DNA from: Candidatus Cloacimonadota bacterium
GTDB taxonomy: Bacteria > Cloacimonadota > Cloacimonadia > Cloacimonadales > TCS61
Direction: 5' to 3'
DNA: 35,114 nt
Assembly: GCA_021157525.1 (NCBI GenBank)
Contig: JAGGWK010000030.1
Location: 1 to 35,114 of the forward strand
Shown: piece after piece, positions 35,088 to 35,114 of the stretch
How positions within the stretch are numbered: the first letter of the stretch is position 1
How the letters are laid out: each line of letters starts with the position of its first letter
Position numbers and translations under genes: made by a program
The notes under the pieces: model-generated
The model's database searches: none
What the model saw: the letters and a program-made list of their open reading frames with translations, nothing else
What the model was told of the DNA's origin: nothing

Positions 35088-35114
35088 AATCTTTTTCTCT
35101 GAAATGTTTGATCC

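Overview
The window looks like the chromosome of an anaerobic, Gram-negative-type bacterium of the FCB group, most likely Candidatus Cloacimonadota or a close relative. This is inference from gene content, not a database match. The signs are a secreted protein ending in an NYPNPFNP-type sorting/FlgD-like domain, a PorV/FadL-like outer-membrane protein, lipoprotein signal peptidase, a CIRCE/HrcA-controlled chaperone operon, acetate kinase, and a Thi4 thiazole synthase with His where the aerobic suicide enzyme has Cys. Genes are packed tightly, with many ATGA or longer overlaps. The first ~600 bases are strikingly AT-rich compared with the rest.

Layout. 1-590: 3' part of an AT-rich membrane protein, then ~500 nt with no convincing gene. 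1106-3490: S9D-type (glutamyl endopeptidase-like) serine peptidase. 3668-11337: promoter + CIRCE, then hrcA-grpE-dnaK-dnaJ-rsmE-small ORF-tiny lipoprotein candidate-cca-zinc ribbon/Smr protein, all on + and nearly contiguous. 11645-14368 (-): large secreted modular protein. 14737-14812 (-): tRNA-Val(CAC). 14870-15907 (-): ruvB. 16080-18877 (+): TPP riboswitch followed by overlapping thi4-thiE-thiC and a strong terminator. 19028-20167 (-): metallophosphoesterase preceded by one or two very short ORFs. 20261-21676 (-): response regulator-PAS-histidine kinase. 21758-23758 (+): nfo, macro-domain and MnmC-like methyltransferase genes, overlapping. 23927-25986 (-): ackA followed by a DUF89 gene overlapping by one base. 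26263-31832 (+): tdk, yggT, purine nucleoside phosphorylase, DksA-like zinc-finger protein, lspA, a secreted lamin-tail protein and a PorV-like barrel. 31893-32231 (-): short SSB. 32379-34752 (-): UDP-glucuronate 4-epimerase and UDP-glucose 6-dehydrogenase. 34753-35114: non-coding sequence with dispersed repeats and a three-hairpin element.

How the parts work together. HrcA represses its own operon at the CIRCE, with GrpE/DnaK/DnaJ forming the Hsp70 cycle. thi4-thiE-thiC make and join the two halves of thiamine phosphate under TPP control. tdk and the phosphorylase salvage nucleosides, and ackA points to fermentative ATP formation. LspA, the lamin-tail protein and the barrel protein form an envelope/secretion neighbourhood. 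Ugd plus the epimerase convert UDP-glucose to UDP-glucuronate and then UDP-galacturonate for surface polysaccharide.

Most genes are recognisable. The less ordinary material is at the edges: several overlooked tiny ORFs, a probable TPP-controlled Shine-Dalgarno switch, an SSB without the usual acidic tip, a zinc ribbon-Smr fusion, an Arg8-tailed DksA-like protein, and structured intergenic repeats. I did not find a clearly undescribed multi-gene system.
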